The position numbers and the translations under genes are program-made. A stretch of 64,000 nucleotides of DNA from DATJHM01 sp035493895. GTDB lineage: Bacteria; Chloroflexota; Ktedonobacteria; Ktedonobacterales; Ktedonobacteraceae. How positions within the stretch are numbered: the first letter of the stretch is position 1; every line of letters begins with the position of its first letter. Shown one piece after another: positions 9,122 to 17,735 of the stretch. Below the pieces are notes generated by a model. It was not told the origin of the DNA. It did not search any database and worked only from the letters and a program-made list of their open reading frames with translations. The stretch is taken from the NCBI GenBank assembly GCA_035493895.1, contig DATJHM010000180.1, positions 1-64,000 on the forward strand. Reading direction: 5' to 3'.

Positions 9122-9215
9122 TCTGACTCTCTTGAAACTCCCTTTGTTTCCTTAATATATCACCAATTTGACTCTTTTGGAAACTTCTTTTGTCTCCTTA
9201 TATATCGCCAAATAT
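9122..9215. repeat. tandem pair of imperfect 45-base direct repeats
   Basis: Unit 1 about 9122-9167 and unit 2 about 9168-9215 share the order TGACTCT, TTG, AAACT, TTTGT, CCTTA, ATATATC, CCAA. The pair sits in the short interval between the receiver gene and the SnoaL-like gene, covering the receiver gene's likely promoter or leader. Confidence 0.7.
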
Positions 9216-9216
9216 A

Positions 9217-9681
9217 TTACCAGTTCACTATTTTTGTTGATCCTGGACGCTTCAGGGTTACGCGAGGCGGCTGGCTCCCATAGACAAAGCCCAGCTGACA
9301 AAGCATACTTGCCGTATCTATCTCGTTCCACCCTTCCACAAGGATATCCTGCTCGAAACGCACCATTGTCACGCCGGTCACATTCATTGCTCTTCCCGTT
9401 GGCAAATGACCTTGATAGCCCCCCAGATCAGTCCCCTGGATGTTCCAGCGTACAGCTACTTTCTCGCCCTCAACGATCTGATCAATAATAGTAATCTGCA
9501 CATCGGGGAACGTGGCACGAACCATCTTCACCACTTCACCCAGTGGCTGCATAGAACACGTCGCAGTTCCATAGATACACGGAACCTCGCTCATCTCGTT
9601 CTTCTCCTGCGTAGTCCAGATCGTCTCGAGATAGCGACGTACCAGAGCTTTACGCTGATCGGGCGATAGTGATAATGGCAT
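9217..9681 (-). CDS. SnoaL-like / ester cyclase family protein
   Basis: 154 residues with the cone-shaped alpha+beta fold pattern: N-terminal helix pair (KALVRRYLETIWTT), then FPDVQITIIDQIVEGEKVAVRWNIQGT and the helix-strand LPTGRAMNVTGVTMVRFEQDILVEGWNEID. SnoaL-like proteins act as polyketide cyclases, hydroxylases or small binding proteins, and the fold alone does not decide which. It stands alone with its own spacing on both sides. Confidence 0.75.
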   Translation of the reverse strand: MPLSLSPDQRKALVRRYLETIWTTQEKNEMSEVPCIYGTATCSMQPLGEVVKMVRATFPDVQITIIDQIVEGEKVAVRWNIQGTDLGGYQGHLPTGRAMNVTGVTMVRFEQDILVEGWNEIDTASMLCQLGFVYGSQPPRVTLKRPGSTKIVNW

Positions 9682-9818
9682 CGATGAATAACTCCTTTTC
9701 TTTCAGTAGGCGGGATCAGACTAGTGAAAGAACTGATCTGGCTCTGCGCAAACAACCATAATCCCACATCTCTCTACATTACCAATTAGTATACCGATTG
9801 GCAGCGCTTTATCCATCA

Positions 9819-9851
9819 GGCAAATTGCGTAGTTGCACTACGTAATTTGCC
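9819..9851. repeat. 14-base-pair hairpin between SnoaL-like and AfsR/LuxR-type genes
   Basis: Arms 9819-9832 and 9838-9851 pair over 14 positions with one G-U on the transcript and a 5-base loop. No T-run follows on either strand, so it is not a textbook terminator. It sits in a 283-base gap without genes, where it could end the minus-strand regulator mRNA or belong to an interspersed hairpin family. Confidence 0.55.
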
Positions 9852-9964
9852 CCTCCGATCGGCGATTCTCGTCATCGACCCGGTCGCAGACAAGCGACTC
9901 TACGGGATTGATCGGAGATCCCCCTTATTTACGCGGCGTTGAGGCAAAAGGGCGTCACGCGCCT

Positions 9965-12343
9965 TCAGACCAGACCATGTTCGAGCGCCAGCCGTGTCGC
10001 CGCGCTACGCGAGTTGATTGCAAGCTTGCTGTAGATTGACTGGAGATGTTTACTGACCGTGCGTGGACTGAGCGACACGTACTGAGCAATCTGCACGTCG
10101 GTGAGCCCTGCCGCCACGAGCGCGAGAATTTCACGCTCACGTTTGCTCAATGCTGCCATGAGCGGTGAAACAGAACTCGCTTCTTGTTGCGGTACCAAAG
10201 GGGAAGCAGCTTCCAGCACCTGTTCCGCCTCTCTCAGCATCTGTTCCAGAGGACTCTGCAAACCAGCGGTGTAATGGAGGAGAAATTGTTCTTTGCCAAG
10301 CGTCGTGCGTATCGAAAGCACCATGCGTTCGAGCAAAGCACGACCAGCCGGAGGATGAGGGACTTTTATGCGATCCTGGAGAGCCTGAGCCGCGCCAAAA
10401 AAACGTGCCGCCAGCGCTGGTTGTCCACCCAGACCAACAATGCCTGCAACCAGACCAAAACAGGCTGCCTGCCCATAGGTCTGACCATGTTTCGATGCAA
10501 TCTGCAAAGCCTCCCGACAATACTGCCGGGCAGGCTCTCCATCATTCCGAAAGAGCAAGGCCTGGATGAGCGTAAAAAGCGCATATAACAGATAATGGTA
10601 GTCTCCTGTCGCACGCAACAACTGACAGGCTTCTTCACATAACTCAATCGCCTGCAAGGGCTCGCCTCGTGCCAGCGAGACAAAGGCTAACGTCACGAGC
10701 GTCGTAGTAATCCCTTGCGTATGCTTTGCCGCGCGGTAGAAGGCGAGGCTGGTCTGACAGAGTTGCGTCGCCGCCTCGTACTGCGCTTGCAGCCCCAGCA
10801 CCAGCCCCAGGTACGTCTGCGTCTCAGCAATACTTTCGGGATCAGCCAGCGTGTGGAGCAGCTCCATCTGCGTTTCCAGAAAAGTACGCGCACGCTCGTA
10901 GGCCCCCTGATAGCGTGCAAACTCCGCCACGCCGAAGAGGACACGAGCACGCAAAGCAGGAGAAAGCCGCGCCTCTTCCTGATCAGCAGCAAGCAGCCCC
11001 TCGAACCAGTGGCGTCCTTCGCTAAAGTGATTATGCATAATCCAGAAATGGCTCAATGTATTCGCCAGACGCGTGCCCGCATCCAGATCCCCCGCTTCGA
11101 TCACGCGCGTCAAAGCGATACGCAGATCAGCCTGCTCCCCCTCCAGACATTGGAGCCAGAGCACCCGTTCCGCACCATACATATGAATCTGGGCCTGTTC
11201 TGCGAGGTGCAAATACCAGTCATAATGCTGCCGACAAAGTTGTAGCCAGAAGCCTTTCTGCTGAAGCTGCTGCAAAGCGTATTGATGCATGGTATCTTGC
11301 AAACGATAGCGGATTTCGCCTGTGCGCTCCTCTGATCCCTCCTGCTCTTCCGCAACAACCAGGGATTTATTCACCAGATTCGTCAATGCCTCGCCCATAC
11401 AAGAGGAATCAGGAATAATACCGGCACATACTTTTTCGGCAGCCGGAAGATTCCAGCTACCCGCAAAAATGGCAAGCGCGGCAAACAGATCCTGTTCGAT
11501 GGGCGTCAGCAGAGCATAACTCCAATCGAGCGTTGTCTGGAGCGTCTTCAGGCGTGAGGTCACGCTCCTCGTGCTATTCGTCAAAAGGCGAAGTTGCGCG
11601 TGCAGGCGCGCAGCAACTTGCTCAACCGTGAGGAGCGTGAGACGAGCCGCCGCCAGCTCTAACGCCAATGGCAGACCATCCAGCTGCTGGCAAATAGCAA
11701 CCACCGCAGACGCATTTTGTGGCGTGAGGCAAAAACGTGGATCTATGTCGCTTGCGCGCTCGCAAAAAAGCTGCACGGCCTCGTACCCTGCCAGTTCGGC
11801 AAAGGACGGCTGGGACTCAGGCTGCGGCGACGACAAAGAAGCTACGCGCCACACCACTTCGTCCGTAGCCTGCAAGGGCTCTCGACTGGTCGCGAGAATG
11901 CGCAGATGAGGACAGGCCTGGAGTAACGCCGTCACAAAATCGGCACATGCAGGCAGAAGATGCTCGCAGGTATCAAAAATAAGAAGCAGGTGACACTCGC
12001 GCAGAGCCGACAGGAGCAGGGTAGTAATTGGCGCATCCTGGCTTGTGTCGATATTGAGCAGCGAAGCAAGCGCCTGAGGCAGCAATTGAGGCACAGTCAG
12101 CGAGCCAGCTTCAATCAAACAAACGCCATCCGCGAAAGACGCGCTGACACGTTCCGCAACATGCAACGCAAGCCGCGTCTTGCCAATGCCGCCCGCCCCC
12201 ACCAGCGTCAGCAAACGTGTCTCTAAAAGGAGAGAGGAGAGCGCCGCGCTTTCCTGCTCACGGCCCACAAATCTCGTGAGATACAGCGGCAACGACTGAA
12301 AGACGGTGATATGCCTGGGCGCTTGCTGTACATAATCCACCAT
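9965..12343 (-). CDS. large AfsR/LuxR-type transcriptional regulator (NB-ARC-like ATPase + repeats + LuxR HTH)
   Basis: 792 residues, preceded by AAGGAG. A P-loop GAGGIGKT at 49-56 and a Walker B-like LLLIFDTCEHLL about 70 residues on mark a STAND-class ATPase. An arginine-rich winged region and a long helical TPR-like middle follow (about 350-690, with alternating ALA/LGL blocks). The C-terminal 65 residues form a LuxR-type helix-turn-helix (LSKREREILALVAAGLTDVQIAQ, then VSKHLQSIYSKL). Such proteins switch on target genes when an inducer triggers ATP-dependent oligomerisation. The ligand and target are unknown. Its neighbours belong to unrelated pathways, so no target is suggested by context. 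Confidence 0.85.
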   Translation of the reverse strand: MVDYVQQAPRHITVFQSLPLYLTRFVGREQESAALSSLLLETRLLTLVGAGGIGKTRLALHVAERVSASFADGVCLIEAGSLTVPQLLPQALASLLNIDTSQDAPITTLLLSALRECHLLLIFDTCEHLLPACADFVTALLQACPHLRILATSREPLQATDEVVWRVASLSSPQPESQPSFAELAGYEAVQLFCERASDIDPRFCLTPQNASAVVAICQQLDGLPLALELAAARLTLLTVEQVAARLHAQLRLLTNSTRSVTSRLKTLQTTLDWSYALLTPIEQDLFAALAIFAGSWNLPAAEKVCAGIIPDSSCMGEALTNLVNKSLVVAEEQEGSEERTGEIRYRLQDTMHQYALQQLQQKGFWLQLCRQHYDWYLHLAEQAQIHMYGAERVLWLQCLEGEQADLRIALTRVIEAGDLDAGTRLANTLSHFWIMHNHFSEGRHWFEGLLAADQEEARLSPALRARVLFGVAEFARYQGAYERARTFLETQMELLHTLADPESIAETQTYLGLVLGLQAQYEAATQLCQTSLAFYRAAKHTQGITTTLVTLAFVSLARGEPLQAIELCEEACQLLRATGDYHYLLYALFTLIQALLFRNDGEPARQYCREALQIASKHGQTYGQAACFGLVAGIVGLGGQPALAARFFGAAQALQDRIKVPHPPAGRALLERMVLSIRTTLGKEQFLLHYTAGLQSPLEQMLREAEQVLEAASPLVPQQEASSVSPLMAALSKREREILALVAAGLTDVQIAQYVSLSPRTVSKHLQSIYSKLAINSRSAATRLALEHGLV

Positions 12344-12531
12344 GGTTGCGCTCCTTGCTTCCTACTTCAATAGAGGTTATACTCGTTCATTCGTCACAGG
12401 TTTTTATGGATTTCTGGCGTGTTTCTTCTATTTTTAGCAATGCCAGTCGATATAAGCGTTATTATAGACAAAAAGCGTCTATTTTGTCGAATCAGCTTCT
12501 CCTTTTGTCTACTTGATCCAACAGAACACAA

Positions 12532-12571
12532 AAGAAGGGCCACCGTGATATGTATCACAGTAGCCCTTCTT
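12532..12571 (-). terminator. intrinsic terminator of the pyridoxamine-oxidase-like gene
   Basis: Arms 12532-12540 and 12563-12571 pair perfectly (9 bp), and an inner TGATA/TATCA stem extends the hairpin. On the minus strand a T-rich stretch (TTTTGTGTT) follows, 30 bases past the stop codon of the minus-strand gene. Confidence 0.75.
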
Positions 12572-12600
12572 GCAGAAGACGGTGAACGCGAAAGGCGATT

Positions 12601-13059
12601 TCACTCGGTCATTTCAAAACGCCCGGTTTTTTCCGCGAGATGAATACGATAGACCGTGATCTTTTTTTGCTCAAGGTCATCATCATCAGCAAGAGCGCCT
12701 GTTATTCTCATTTCGTGCAGCGATTGACCACTTGCAATCAGCATTGTGAGACGTTGGACCAGCAAATGTAGCGCTTTTGCCGCTTCTTCACCCTCCAATT
12801 CCTGGAACGTTCCCCAGGCAATGACACTTTTCCAGTTCGACAGATTTTTCACCTGATCCACCTGAAAGCACACCTCTGGATTAATACGCATGATATCCAG
12901 CTTCGTGCCCGTGATAGAGCGACCGTAAATATTATCGCCATCATAGGCATAATTCATCGGGATAATATAGGTTCTCCCTGCTGCATAACAGCCGATGCGC
13001 CCAATGGATCCGTTGTATAACATCTCATCTATTTGAGCCGGTTCAAGTTTACCAAGCAT
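12601..13059 (-). CDS. pyridoxamine 5'-phosphate oxidase family (split-barrel flavoprotein) protein
   Basis: 152 residues from the ATG at 13059, chosen for AAAGGA nine bases upstream; an open frame extends 12 codons further. IGRIGCYAAGRTYIIPMNYAYDGDNIYG is the N-terminal strand set of the NimA/PNPOx-like split barrel. INPEVCFQVDQV and WKSVIAWGTFQELEG complete the barrel and the FMN-binding part. Members include flavin-dependent reductases of unknown substrate and nitroimidazole-resistance proteins, not necessarily true vitamin B6 enzymes. It is a single gene with its own terminator. Confidence 0.8.
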   Translation of the reverse strand: MLGKLEPAQIDEMLYNGSIGRIGCYAAGRTYIIPMNYAYDGDNIYGRSITGTKLDIMRINPEVCFQVDQVKNLSNWKSVIAWGTFQELEGEEAAKALHLLVQRLTMLIASGQSLHEMRITGALADDDDLEQKKITVYRIHLAEKTGRFEMTE

Positions 13060-13154
13060 TGATGTTTTCCTTTCTTTACAGAACGCTTTCTCCACGATTC
13101 ATTCCGCAAAAAAGGTTCACCGACTTCCCTTCGGCTCCCGTTATCCGGCTAGAA

Positions 13155-14192
13155 TTACCAGGCACCTGCTAATTCGACGTTCAACATCAGATGTATACCA
13201 GAAGTAGCCAGCACGCGCTGATGGGCCTCTACGATCAGCGAGACAATATCAGTCGCACTGGCACCACCCAGATTCACAATATAATTTGCATTGTACGGCG
13301 AGATCTGCGCCTTCCCACAAGACAGTCCGGCAACTCCTGCCTGCTCAATCAGTACTCGTGCGCTGCTTGCAGAAGAATCCTGGGGATCTTTAAAAATTGA
13401 GCCAAGATGCTTTTGCGCAGGATCACTACCTTTCCGTTCCCGCCGATGCGCTTCAAGCTGTGCAGCCAGCATGAGCGGATCCTGGCGCTGTACGCGCAAG
13501 GCCAACGTGACCACCAGCTCGGCGGGCTCAATCAGCAAGCGAACTGGCAGCACGAGTTGCCCCTGCTCATCAATCTGCACCAGACGATTCTCACGGAAAC
13601 GGCTGTGGCGATAGCTCAGATTTAAGCTTTCACGAGGATAACGGCGCTGTACAATCACCGGAAAGATGATGGGTTCGTCTCCCCCTTCATTACAATTGCG
13701 CGCATCCAGGACCTCAATCCACTCCAACGCCTGACCCAGATCTTGATTGTGCGCTCCCGCATTACTGACAATTCCACCGCCCAGAGTGCCGGGAATCCCT
13801 GCCCCAAATTCGAGCCCTCCCCACCCGAGCGGGACCAGAGCATCAAGCAAGCGCGACCAGCGTACACCAGCCTCGGCAATCACCAGCGCGGATTGGTCCG
13901 GCTGCTCTTCTACGGTGAAGCTTGAGAGCGCAAGACTTGCCACAATCCCCCTCACGCCCGCATCGGCATAGAGAATATTGGAGCCCGCACCAACGACCAG
14001 CAACGGCCAGCGCTCACGCGCGCACACGCTGATCAAATCATTCAGTTCCTGTCGGGTCTCCAACGTCACCCAGAGGTCCGCCGGTCCGCCAACGCCAAAA
14101 GAACTATGCAATGCGAGCGGCTCCTGAGCCTGCACACGCTGCTGAAAATGAGGATAGAGAGCCTTATACGCAAGAGAACTTTCAAAAGTCAT
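13155..14192 (-). CDS. murB: UDP-N-acetylenolpyruvoylglucosamine reductase
   Basis: Second step of cytoplasmic peptidoglycan precursor synthesis: NADPH-dependent reduction of UDP-GlcNAc-enolpyruvate to UDP-MurNAc, using FAD. 345 residues, the usual type I length. FAD-binding blocks are HSSFGVGGPADL, VVGAGSNILYAD and GAGIPGTLGGGIVSNAGAH. The Tyr loop diagnostic of type I is LNLSYRHSRF. The catalytic Ser lies in HLGSIFKDP and the C-terminal acid in LNVELAG. The gene stands alone, away from other mur or division genes. Confidence 0.92.
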   Translation of the reverse strand: MTFESSLAYKALYPHFQQRVQAQEPLALHSSFGVGGPADLWVTLETRQELNDLISVCARERWPLLVVGAGSNILYADAGVRGIVASLALSSFTVEEQPDQSALVIAEAGVRWSRLLDALVPLGWGGLEFGAGIPGTLGGGIVSNAGAHNQDLGQALEWIEVLDARNCNEGGDEPIIFPVIVQRRYPRESLNLSYRHSRFRENRLVQIDEQGQLVLPVRLLIEPAELVVTLALRVQRQDPLMLAAQLEAHRRERKGSDPAQKHLGSIFKDPQDSSASSARVLIEQAGVAGLSCGKAQISPYNANYIVNLGGASATDIVSLIVEAHQRVLATSGIHLMLNVELAGAW

Positions 14193-14307
14193 AGCCTTTT
14201 CCTTTCATGCTATTTCTGCTCTTGTAAGCATAAGAAAGAAAAATCACAACCTTCTCACAAACCCATAGAGTCTCCATCTCATTTTCATCACGATTGAGTA
14301 TGACGCT

Positions 14308-16725
14308 TCATGGTCGAAAGAGGAGCGGCGGCAGGACGGGTTCGGGTTGCGCCAGAGTTCCCTGCCGCGCTGCTTGCACAAGCGCCCAGATTTTCTCGGG
14401 CCTCACTGGCATGTCTATTGTTTTAATGCCGAGTGGCGCAAGCGCATCCAGCACGGCATTGACAATCGCGGGCGGACCACCAATACAGCCCGATTCGCCC
14501 GCGCCCTTGGCTCCTAGAGGATTGTAGGGAGAAGGGGTCTCGACAAAATCGGTCACAAAATCAGGTATCATCTCGGCCACGGGCAAAGCGTAATCCATCA
14601 ATGTACCCGTGACCAGTTGACCATCCTGATCGTAGACGACTTCCTCGTACAACGCCTGCGCAATGCCCTGCGCAAGACTCCCATGCACCTGCGCTTCAAC
14701 CAGTTCGTGATTCAGAACTCGTCCACAATCATCAACGGCAATATATTTGCGTATTTCGACATTGCCCGTTTCAGTATCAATCTCGACCACGGCCACATGT
14801 GTGCCCGAAGAATACGTTCCACCGACAGCGGCAAAATCGCGCCATGCGGCCAGTCCCTCGATAGGCGCTCCGTTTGCCGGATTGGGCCTTTCTCGCTCGA
14901 TAAGATCAGGTTGCTCTTCCACGAGCCGTGCAAGTTCAGCAAGCTCGATCGTACGCGCGGGCGTCCCTCGCACGCTGACACGTCCAGCAAGCAGTTCGAG
15001 ATCAGCAGGGGCTGCTTCGAGCAACGAAGCGGCAAGCTGCAAGACCTTTTCTTTCACGGCTTCCGCTGCCAGTAATATTGCCGATCCCGCCATCTGCGTG
15101 ACACGGCTGCCAAATGTCCCGACGCTATACGCGGGCAAACTGCTATCGTTCATCACGACCTCGACCTGTGCGGCGGGCAGATTGAGCGTGTTCGCGACAA
15201 TCTGCGCGAAGGCGGTAAAATGTCCCTGCCCATTGTGAGAGACGCCGCTCTGCAAAAGCACGCTACCATCGCGACGGATACGCACGGTCGCGGCTTCACG
15301 CGGCACATGCGCAGGCGGAGGGGCACCATCGCCAGATAATTCGATGAATGAGGCCAGACCAATACCCAGCAGATGCGTCTCATCTTTCTCGCGATATTCA
15401 CGCTGTCGAGCACGCCAACCCGCATAATCTGCCAGTTCAAGCGCGCGATCGAGGGCCGACTCATAGTTTCCGCTATCATAGACGATGCCGGTAATCGTTT
15501 TATACGGAAAAGACTCTGGCGCAATAAAATTGCGGCGGCGCACCTCTGCCGGATCAATCCCCGTCTCCCGGGCAATACGATCCATGACGCGCTCCAACAT
15601 ATAGGTCGCCTCCGGTCGCCCTGCCCCTCGATACGGTGCGGTAGTAGCCTTGTTCGTAAATACGCCTACCACCTGATTATCCAATCCCTGCACCTGATAG
15701 GGTCCACATAACATCTGTGGGGGCCGCATGTGGATCGGGGCCGTGATGGGGGCCAGAAATGCGCCGATATCGGCAAACGAACGCGTTCGCAAACCAAGTA
15801 GCTTGCCATCATGCTGAAAGGCGGCCTCGATATAGTTCACCTGCCCTCGTCCCTGCGACTGTGCCTGCAAGTTCTCGCTGCGCGTCTCAATCCATTTGAT
15901 CGGACGCTCATATTTTATTGCCATGGATGCCGTCACAATTTCTTCGCCGAGCAAACTATTCTTCGCACCAAATGCCCCACCTACATCGGCGTTGTGCACC
16001 AGGATGCGACTTTGCTCGAGGCCGAGCGCGCTCGCCAGCGCCTCCCGCATGCGAAAAACGCCCTGCGACGAGACCCAGGCTGCAAGCTCACCACGCTCGG
16101 ACGCGAAATCAAACATACAGGCACGCGCTTCAATAGAACTGGGAGCGAGCCGCTGGTTCACGACGCGCAGGCGTACGACGTGATCCGCCTGCGCAAAAGC
16201 AGCCTGAATATCGCCCCCGCCTGAGTGCTGCACAAAAGAGATATTCGATCCAAGCTCAGCATATAAAAGCGGCGCATCTGCTTCAACAGCAAGCTCTGGG
16301 TCCGCTACCGCTGGCAATAGTTCGTAGTCCACGTCCACCAGATCGCGTGCATCTTCTGCCACATAGAGACTGGTCGCCAGAATGACCGCCACAGGATCTC
16401 CCATATAGCGCACATGCTCACCCATTAACGGACGGCGCTCCGGCGCTCTGAGTCCCGGCATGGGTATCACGCCGATGGGACGCAATGTACGCGCCAGCTC
16501 CACACCCGTAAAAGCCGCAACGACGCCGGGCAGCGCCCGCACTTCGCTGAGATCAATATGCTCTATTTTCGCATGCGCATAGGGACTGCGCACAAAGACT
16601 ATATGCAACGGCGCTGGCCGCCCCGGAGGTGGCTTGAGATCATCCACATATCCAGCTCGCCCTGTAATTGGCCGATAATTTTCTCTATGGCCCTTTAACG
16701 TCAAAGGTTGAACGCGCTCACTCAT
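14308..16725 (-). CDS. xanthine-dehydrogenase-family molybdopterin-binding subunit (CoxL-like, form II)
   Basis: 805 residues. Large subunit of a molybdenum hydroxylase, which would insert oxygen from water into a heterocycle, aldehyde or CO. Visible features are the N-terminal small domain (ITGRAGYVDD, VRSPYAHAKI), the molybdenum-cofactor contact VGGAFGAK, the active-site loop PYRGAGR near residue 360, QSGVSHNGQGH, and the catalytic Glu in GAKGAGESG near residue 740. The loop is the form II or hydroxylase type, not the AYRCSFR of true CO dehydrogenase, so CO oxidation is unlikely. No FAD (CoxM) or iron-sulfur (CoxS) subunit gene lies nearby, which is unusual. It is divergent from the FadR-type regulator. 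Confidence 0.85.
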   Translation of the reverse strand: MSERVQPLTLKGHRENYRPITGRAGYVDDLKPPPGRPAPLHIVFVRSPYAHAKIEHIDLSEVRALPGVVAAFTGVELARTLRPIGVIPMPGLRAPERRPLMGEHVRYMGDPVAVILATSLYVAEDARDLVDVDYELLPAVADPELAVEADAPLLYAELGSNISFVQHSGGGDIQAAFAQADHVVRLRVVNQRLAPSSIEARACMFDFASERGELAAWVSSQGVFRMREALASALGLEQSRILVHNADVGGAFGAKNSLLGEEIVTASMAIKYERPIKWIETRSENLQAQSQGRGQVNYIEAAFQHDGKLLGLRTRSFADIGAFLAPITAPIHMRPPQMLCGPYQVQGLDNQVVGVFTNKATTAPYRGAGRPEATYMLERVMDRIARETGIDPAEVRRRNFIAPESFPYKTITGIVYDSGNYESALDRALELADYAGWRARQREYREKDETHLLGIGLASFIELSGDGAPPPAHVPREAATVRIRRDGSVLLQSGVSHNGQGHFTAFAQIVANTLNLPAAQVEVVMNDSSLPAYSVGTFGSRVTQMAGSAILLAAEAVKEKVLQLAASLLEAAPADLELLAGRVSVRGTPARTIELAELARLVEEQPDLIERERPNPANGAPIEGLAAWRDFAAVGGTYSSGTHVAVVEIDTETGNVEIRKYIAVDDCGRVLNHELVEAQVHGSLAQGIAQALYEEVVYDQDGQLVTGTLMDYALPVAEMIPDFVTDFVETPSPYNPLGAKGAGESGCIGGPPAIVNAVLDALAPLGIKTIDMPVRPEKIWALVQAARQGTLAQPEPVLPPLLFRP

Positions 16726-16903
16726 AAATTGCTACCTCTTATACGACATTGACCTGGCACAACGCTGGCCCAGAATAGCAGGAGTATTGCTCAATTTGCT
16801 CGCATCTAAAACTCTCCACACGCCGTCAGACTGCTATTGATCGTATCATTTGCATTTGGCAAAAGCAAGAGAATCAGCGTATCATGTACTATACGAAAAA
16901 TCC

Positions 16904-16932
16904 TTGACTCGTGCAATTTTGTTTGGTATGAT
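16904..16932 (+). promoter_or_regulatory. promoter and likely auto-operator of the FadR-type regulator
   Basis: TTGACT at 16904-16909, 17 bases, TATGAT at 16927-16932. The -10 box is the left arm of an inverted repeat TATGAT-N9-ATCATA (16927-16947), and a second imperfect dyad AGACAAT / ATTGTGTCT follows (16937-16959). Both dyads would be covered by a bound repressor, and they lie in the intergenic region shared with the divergent molybdenum hydroxylase gene. Confidence 0.65.
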
Positions 16933-16986
16933 CATTAGACAATCATATCTATTGTGTCTTACAAAAACTGCATTCAGGATTTATAT

Positions 16987-17697
16987 ATGTACAGGCGTAT
17001 CCAACCGGTCAAGCTTTTTGAGCAGATAGCCGAGCAAATCGAAACACGGATTTTAAGTGGCGAGTTGCGTAAAGGGGATCGCCTCCCTACAGAACGAGAT
17101 CTGGCTGAGCAATTTCATGCCAGCCGTACTGCTGTACGCGAAGCAATGAAAATACTGGCCCAGAAAGGGCTAGTTGACATGCGTCCCGGTCGAGGCACCA
17201 TGGTCATCGATGGCGCGAACGAGGCGATGCAGGACTCAATAGATCTGGTTATGAAATTAAAGTTGGGTGAGGTGGGAGGTTCCGCCAATTTAGTAGAAGT
17301 GCGCGAAATTCTGGAAACGGAGATTGCCGCGCTGGCGACGGCACGCGCTACAGACATTGAAATTGCGCTCATGCGCGAGGCGGTGCGGGTGATGGACGAG
17401 AATTTGGAGAACGCCGATGCGTTTATTACTGCCGATAATCGCTTCCACGAAGCGCTGGCAATGGCAACACAAAACGCGCTGATTCTCATTCTTCTCAATT
17501 CTATCGTGAACCTGCTCAGCGAACAACGCAAACAAATCTTTGCGGTTGCGGGCGGACCTCAACGTGGGCAAATTCATCATAGACGTATCCTTGAAAGCGT
17601 GATCGAACGTGATCCAGAGGCTGCACGAGCAGCAATGCGCGCTCACCTGCACCAGGTTCGCGAAGACGTCAGTAGCTCTCCCTACCGCGAGAGCTAA
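16987..17697 (+). CDS. FadR/GntR-family transcriptional regulator with FCD domain
   Basis: 236 residues from the ATG at 16987, preceded by CAGGA. N-terminal GntR winged helix: QIAEQIETRILSGELRKGD, PTERDLAEQF, SRTAVREAMKILAQ, PGRGTMV. The C-terminal FCD ligand domain has a metal-binding pattern (DNRFHEAL, then HHRRILE and HLHQV). Such regulators usually repress catabolic operons and release DNA on binding an acid metabolite. It heads the long plus-strand catabolic series and is divergent from the CoxL-like gene, so it is the obvious candidate regulator of both; this is inference from position. Confidence 0.88.
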   Translation: MYRRIQPVKLFEQIAEQIETRILSGELRKGDRLPTERDLAEQFHASRTAVREAMKILAQKGLVDMRPGRGTMVIDGANEAMQDSIDLVMKLKLGEVGGSANLVEVREILETEIAALATARATDIEIALMREAVRVMDENLENADAFITADNRFHEALAMATQNALILILLNSIVNLLSEQRKQIFAVAGGPQRGQIHHRRILESVIERDPEAARAAMRAHLHQVREDVSSSPYRES

Positions 17698-17735
17698 TAT
17701 CGGGATCGTACCATTCAGGCAATTTGGAGGTAGAA

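Noticed and set aside
14308..16725. True aerobic CO dehydrogenase
   Set aside because: The active-site loop reads PYRGAGR rather than AYRCSFR, and the small and medium subunits are missing.
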